A DNA stretch of 9,069 nucleotides from Phycisphaeraceae bacterium (GTDB lineage Bacteria; Planctomycetota; Phycisphaerae; Phycisphaerales; UBA1924): positions 1 to 9,069 of the forward strand of contig WUAJ01000082.1 in the NCBI GenBank assembly GCA_009827215.1, written 5' to 3'. Both the position numbers and the translations under genes were made by a program. The notes beneath the pieces are model-generated. The model had not been told where the DNA came from. It saw nothing but the letters and a program-made list of their open reading frames with translations, and ran no database searches. Positions within the stretch are counted from its first letter, which is position 1. Every line of letters begins with the position of its first letter. Of this stretch, positions 6,587 through 9,069 are shown in pieces.

Positions 6587-7636
6587 ATGAGCATGAACGA
6601 GCATCTGGAGACACCGGCTGAGGTCAAGGCGCAGTGCGAGCAGTTCCGAGCGAGTTTTTCGCAGTTGCGGAATGAGATCGGCAAGGTGATGGTGGGTCAG
6701 CAGGCGGTGGTCGATGCGGTGCTGGTGGCGTTGTTTGCGGGGGGTAATGTGCTGCTTGAGGGTGTGCCTGGTCTTGGGAAGACTTTGCTTGTGCGGACGC
6801 TTGCGACGACATTGCACTTGCCGTTTAGTCGGATTCAGTTCACGCCGGACTTGATGCCGGCGGATGTGATCGGGACGAACATTGTTTCGGAGAATCCGGA
6901 GACTGGTCATCGGAGCTTTGAGTTTCAGCAGGGGCCGATCTTTGCGCAGGTGGTGCTCGCGGACGAGATCAATCGCGCGACGCCGAAAACACAATCGGCG
7001 CTGCTGGAAGCGATGCAGGAGCATTCGGTGACGGTGGCGGGTGAGACGTACGAGCTTAATGAGCCGTTCTTGGTGCTTGCGACGCAGAATCCGATCGAGC
7101 AGGAGGGGACGTATCCGCTTCCTGAGGCGCAGATGGACCGGTTCTTGCTTAAGGTCGATGTGGGGTACGCGGGGCTTGAGGATCTGATGGAGATTATTGA
7201 TCGGACGACGGGCGCGGAGAATCCGGTCGCGGGCAAGGTGCTCGATGGGAAGGCGATCCTCGAATATCAGGATCTTGTGCGTCAGGTGGTGGTCGCGCCG
7301 CATGTGAAGCAGTACGCGGCGAGGTTAGTATTGGCGACGCATCCGGAAACCGACACGGCGGCGGGTGGTCCCAATGGTCCAACGAATCGGTATGTGCGCT
7401 GCGGGGTGAGTCCTCGCGGGGCGCAGGCGCTGATTCTGGCGGGCAAGGTCCGCGCGCTGGTCGATGGTCGGTTCCATGTGAGCTACCAGGACATCCAGGA
7501 TGTCGCGATGCCTTGTCTGCGGCATCGTGTGCTGATGAACTTTGAAGCGGAGGCGGATCGCGTGAGCTCGGACGATGTGGTGCGCGAGATTCTCAAGCTG
7601 ACTCCGACACAGCCGACGGCGATGGTGGGTTCATGA
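6587..7636 (+). CDS. MoxR-family AAA+ ATPase
   Basis: This 349-residue cytoplasmic AAA+ ATPase shows all core motifs. They are Walker A EGVPGLGKTLL (GVPGLGKT at 59-66), Walker B VVLADEINRA (Asp126-Glu127), the family insert FQQGPIFAQ before it, sensor 1 LVLATQNPIEQEGTYPLPEAQMDRF (Asn168, with Arg185 as likely arginine finger), and sensor 2 GVSPRGAQAL (Arg277). The C-terminal lid domain ends at about residue 340. Length is typical for MoxR proteins, which form hexameric rings that use ATP to remodel or activate partner proteins, usually ones with vWA domains and metal sites. Here vWA partners lie on both sides: the large membrane protein upstream and the DUF58 protein downstream. The start has a clear SD. 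Its stop overlaps the next gene (ATGA, 7633-7636). Classic MoxR assists methanol dehydrogenase maturation, but nothing here points to methanol metabolism, so no symbol is given. Confidence 0.96.
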   Translation: MSMNEHLETPAEVKAQCEQFRASFSQLRNEIGKVMVGQQAVVDAVLVALFAGGNVLLEGVPGLGKTLLVRTLATTLHLPFSRIQFTPDLMPADVIGTNIVSENPETGHRSFEFQQGPIFAQVVLADEINRATPKTQSALLEAMQEHSVTVAGETYELNEPFLVLATQNPIEQEGTYPLPEAQMDRFLLKVDVGYAGLEDLMEIIDRTTGAENPVAGKVLDGKAILEYQDLVRQVVVAPHVKQYAARLVLATHPETDTAAGGPNGPTNRYVRCGVSPRGAQALILAGKVRALVDGRFHVSYQDIQDVAMPCLRHRVLMNFEAEADRVSSDDVVREILKLTPTQPTAMVGS

Positions 7637-8124
7637 TCCGAGGAGCGGCCATTCTGGTTGTGTGTGGGTTGCTTCTGAGCGGCTGCGCGATCGGTGGGGG
7701 GGAGCGCACGCGCGGACCCGGCGAGACCTGGGTTGTGGGAATAGCGGGGGATTCGGAATCGATGGATCGCGCGCGGTCGATGGTCGCGGAGCAGCGGGGG
7801 TATGGATGGAGCACGCATCTGTGTGTTTCGGAGCAGGACGGGAGCTTGTCGGAGTTTGTGATTGGGCCTGTGGTGTATAGCACGCGTGATGAGGACTGGA
7901 TGAGTGTGCAGTATGCGCTGATGATCAAAGAGCGTGGTGTAAGCGGACTGCTTTCGCTCAGTGCGGAGGGTGCGGGGAAGGATGCGCTGCGGGATGGTTG
8001 GGATGATGGGTTTGTGTTCCGCGTGGTGATTGATGAGCCGCTCGAGACTGGGTTCGTGACGGTCCCGAAGCTTGGGGGCGAGGGAACGGTGTTTATGCGA
8101 TGGGATGCGGAGGGTGATCGATGA
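7633..8124 (+). CDS. Unrecognised 163-residue lipoprotein
   Basis: I do not recognise a family. The protein starts with a short signal peptide (MIRGAAILVVCGLLLSGC) carrying a clean lipobox LSGC, with Cys18 as the predicted lipid attachment site, followed by a Gly-rich linker. The mature part (about 30-163) mixes strands and helices: WVVGIAGD, a helix around SMDRARSMVAEQRG, FVIGPVVYS, a second helix around WMSVQYALMIKERG, and an acidic region ending VFMRWDAEGDR. The strand-helix-strand order with an 'IGPVVYS' turn loosely recalls SPOR-like peptidoglycan-binding folds, but this is a weak impression. It overlaps the MoxR stop (ATGA) and the next gene's start (ATGA), so it is certainly part of the same operon. 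An envelope component or regulator of the MoxR/vWA machine is a reasonable guess. A gene between MoxR and DUF58 is unusual, since these two are most often adjacent. Confidence 0.78.
   Translation: MIRGAAILVVCGLLLSGCAIGGGERTRGPGETWVVGIAGDSESMDRARSMVAEQRGYGWSTHLCVSEQDGSLSEFVIGPVVYSTRDEDWMSVQYALMIKERGVSGLLSLSAEGAGKDALRDGWDDGFVFRVVIDEPLETGFVTVPKLGGEGTVFMRWDAEGDR
8109..8117 (+). promoter_or_regulatory. Ribosome binding site of the small lipoprotein gene
   Basis: GGAGGGTGA is a near-complete match to the anti-SD complement. The GGAGG core ends seven bases before ATG 8121. It supports both the start and the reality of this short gene, which would otherwise be easy to miss. Confidence 0.65.
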
Positions 8125-8339
8125 AGAGATCGATGAATCAGGGTGTTCGTGGGGGTGTCCGAGTGAGTCTTATTGCGGGTGTGCTTGTGGGATTGGTGTC
8201 GAGCATGTCTGGTTGCTATCGCGAGGTCATCAGCGCTGAAGGGATCGGTGCGGACGAGACCTACACGCGGCGGGCGCGGTCGAGTGAGACGAAGATTGAT
8301 AAGGCGATCGACGATGTGATCCGGGAGATTGAAGACTGA
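8121..8339 (+). CDS. Small 72-residue lipoprotein, function unknown
   Basis: A basic N-terminus (MKRSMNQGVRGGVR) precedes a hydrophobic stretch (about 15-29) and a lipobox MSGC, giving Cys32 as the likely lipidated residue. The first lipobox position is Met, which is permitted but less common. The mature peptide is only 41 residues: a short linker, then a charged segment with alternating acidic and basic residues (SSETKIDKAIDDVIREIED) that should form an amphipathic helix. Such a short tethered helix could dock on a periplasmic partner, but no family is recognised. A strong SD precedes the ATG. The start overlaps the previous stop (ATGA, 8121-8124) and the stop overlaps the next ATG (TGATG, 8337-8341). 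These tight overlaps, plus the signal peptide, make it a credible gene despite its size. Confidence 0.72.
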   Translation: MKRSMNQGVRGGVRVSLIAGVLVGLVSSMSGCYREVISAEGIGADETYTRRARSSETKIDKAIDDVIREIED

Positions 8340-9069
8340 TGCTGCGATCGGAGAATCCAACTCGGCCTGCGACGATTGATGAGCTGCTGTCTTCTGAGCT
8401 GATCGGGAAGATCTCGCATCTGGATGTGTCGTCACGGAAGCTCTTTGCGGGCAAGCTCAAGGGCCAGCGGCGATCCAAGAAACGCGGCGAGAGCGTCGAG
8501 TTCGCGGATCATCGTCCCTACGCGACGGGCGATGACCTTCGGCACATCGACTGGAATATTTACGCTCGCTTGGATCGGTTCTTCATGAAGCTGTTCATGG
8601 AGGAGGAGGATCTGTCGCTGCATATCGTGATCGATGCGAGCGCTTCGAGCGATTGCGGCGAACCCAATAAGTTCTACTACATGCAACAAGTCGCGATGGC
8701 GCTGGGGTATATCGGGCTGCTGAATCTGAATCGTGTCGCGGTCACGGCGGTGGGGATGCGCGATGAGCTGGTGATTGCTGGGGGGGAGCAATCGATCGCG
8801 GGCAATATCCGTGATCTGCGTGGACGAAGAAGAACGCATGATCTGGCGCGGTTTTTGTGCTCGATCACTCCTGAGGGCGGGACGGACTTTGGTCAGGCGT
8901 GCAAGCGCATCGCGATGTCTCGTAGAGGCAAGGGCGTGATGATCGTGCTCAGCGACTTCTTTATGAAGGAGGGGTACGAGACTGGTCTGCGGCTGCTGGT
9001 TGGGCGCGGGTACGATGTGTTTGCGATTCAGGTGTTGTCTCCTCAGGAGGTGGAGCCTGACATCGCGGG
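8339..9069 (+). CDS. DUF58 family protein with a vWA-like domain (C-terminus cut by window end)
   Basis: ATG 8339 opens a frame that stays open to the window edge, 243 codons. It encodes the DUF58 signature FADHRPYATGDDLRHIDWNIYARLD (about residues 55-79), then a vWA fold with a complete MIDAS site: VIDASASSD (Asp99, Ser101, Ser103), GGTDF (Thr182) and VLSDF (Asp206). No signal peptide or membrane helix is seen, so it should be cytoplasmic. Members of this compact type are usually near 290-300 residues, so some 50 residues are missing at the right edge. DUF58 proteins are the standard genomic companions of MoxR ATPases and are thought to be their vWA partner or adaptor. The stop of the 72-residue lipoprotein overlaps this start by one base (TGATG), so translation is probably coupled. 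A BatA-like gene often follows in related clusters, but that lies outside the window. Confidence 0.93.
   Translation, partial: MLRSENPTRPATIDELLSSELIGKISHLDVSSRKLFAGKLKGQRRSKKRGESVEFADHRPYATGDDLRHIDWNIYARLDRFFMKLFMEEEDLSLHIVIDASASSDCGEPNKFYYMQQVAMALGYIGLLNLNRVAVTAVGMRDELVIAGGEQSIAGNIRDLRGRRRTHDLARFLCSITPEGGTDFGQACKRIAMSRRGKGVMIVLSDFFMKEGYETGLRLLVGRGYDVFAIQVLSPQEVEPDIA

Noticed and set aside
7593..8435. A 280-codon minus-strand frame spanning the MoxR end, both lipoproteins and the DUF58 start
   Set aside because: Ser/Thr/Pro-rich with no domain. The plus strand here has signal peptides, lipoboxes, SDs and ATGA overlaps.
1..9069. tRNA, rRNA, CRISPR array, insertion sequence, prophage or known defence operon
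   Set aside because: No direct-repeat array, terminal inverted repeats, transposase or integrase motifs, or cloverleaf-like stretch was seen. MoxR-vWA pairs do occur in some conflict systems, but no effector domain (nuclease, protease, TIR) is present here.

Overview
The window looks like chromosomal DNA of a planctomycete, with class Phycisphaerae a reasonable guess. This is an inference. It rests on the gene set (a two-vWA/amidotransferase-like membrane protein, a MoxR ATPase, a DUF58 protein and an NHL-repeat lipoprotein side by side), on the GC-rich and G-skewed sequence, and on mixed use of Shine-Dalgarno and SD-less starts. No RNA genes, insertion sequences, CRISPR arrays or attachment sites were found, and there is no gene-free stretch longer than about 170 bases.

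Left edge, minus strand: accB (biotin carboxyl carrier protein) followed by the first 46 codons of accC (biotin carboxylase). These are two of the four acetyl-CoA carboxylase subunits. A 171-base divergent intergenic region (665-835) separates accB from the plus-strand genes.

857-2422, plus strand: a twelve-helix ABC importer permease of the FbpB (iron(III)/thiamine) type. It is cut in two by a single in-frame TAG at 1262-1264. Reading continues in the same frame on both sides, and the combined length (about 527 residues) is normal for the family. It is therefore a recent nonsense mutation, a split gene or a sequence error rather than two unrelated genes.

2445-9069, plus strand: a tightly packed gene train. 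The order is NHL beta-propeller lipoprotein, 1007-residue membrane protein with two vWA domains and a GATase1-like domain, MoxR AAA+ ATPase, 163-residue lipoprotein, 72-residue lipoprotein, and DUF58/vWA protein (cut by the window end). Four of the five junctions are stop/start overlaps (ATGA or TGATG). The fifth, before the MoxR gene, is a 48-base gap holding a small hairpin and a strong SD. The layout suggests one envelope-associated machine. MoxR ATPases typically act as chaperone-like partners of vWA proteins, DUF58 proteins are their usual companions, and the lipoproteins and propeller would supply the periplasmic face. What the machine acts on cannot be read from the sequence.

The most notable points are the amber-split permease, the two unrecognised lipoproteins inserted between MoxR and DUF58, a duplicated basic helical motif in the cytoplasmic tail of the large vWA protein, and marked enrichment of GATC/CGATCG.
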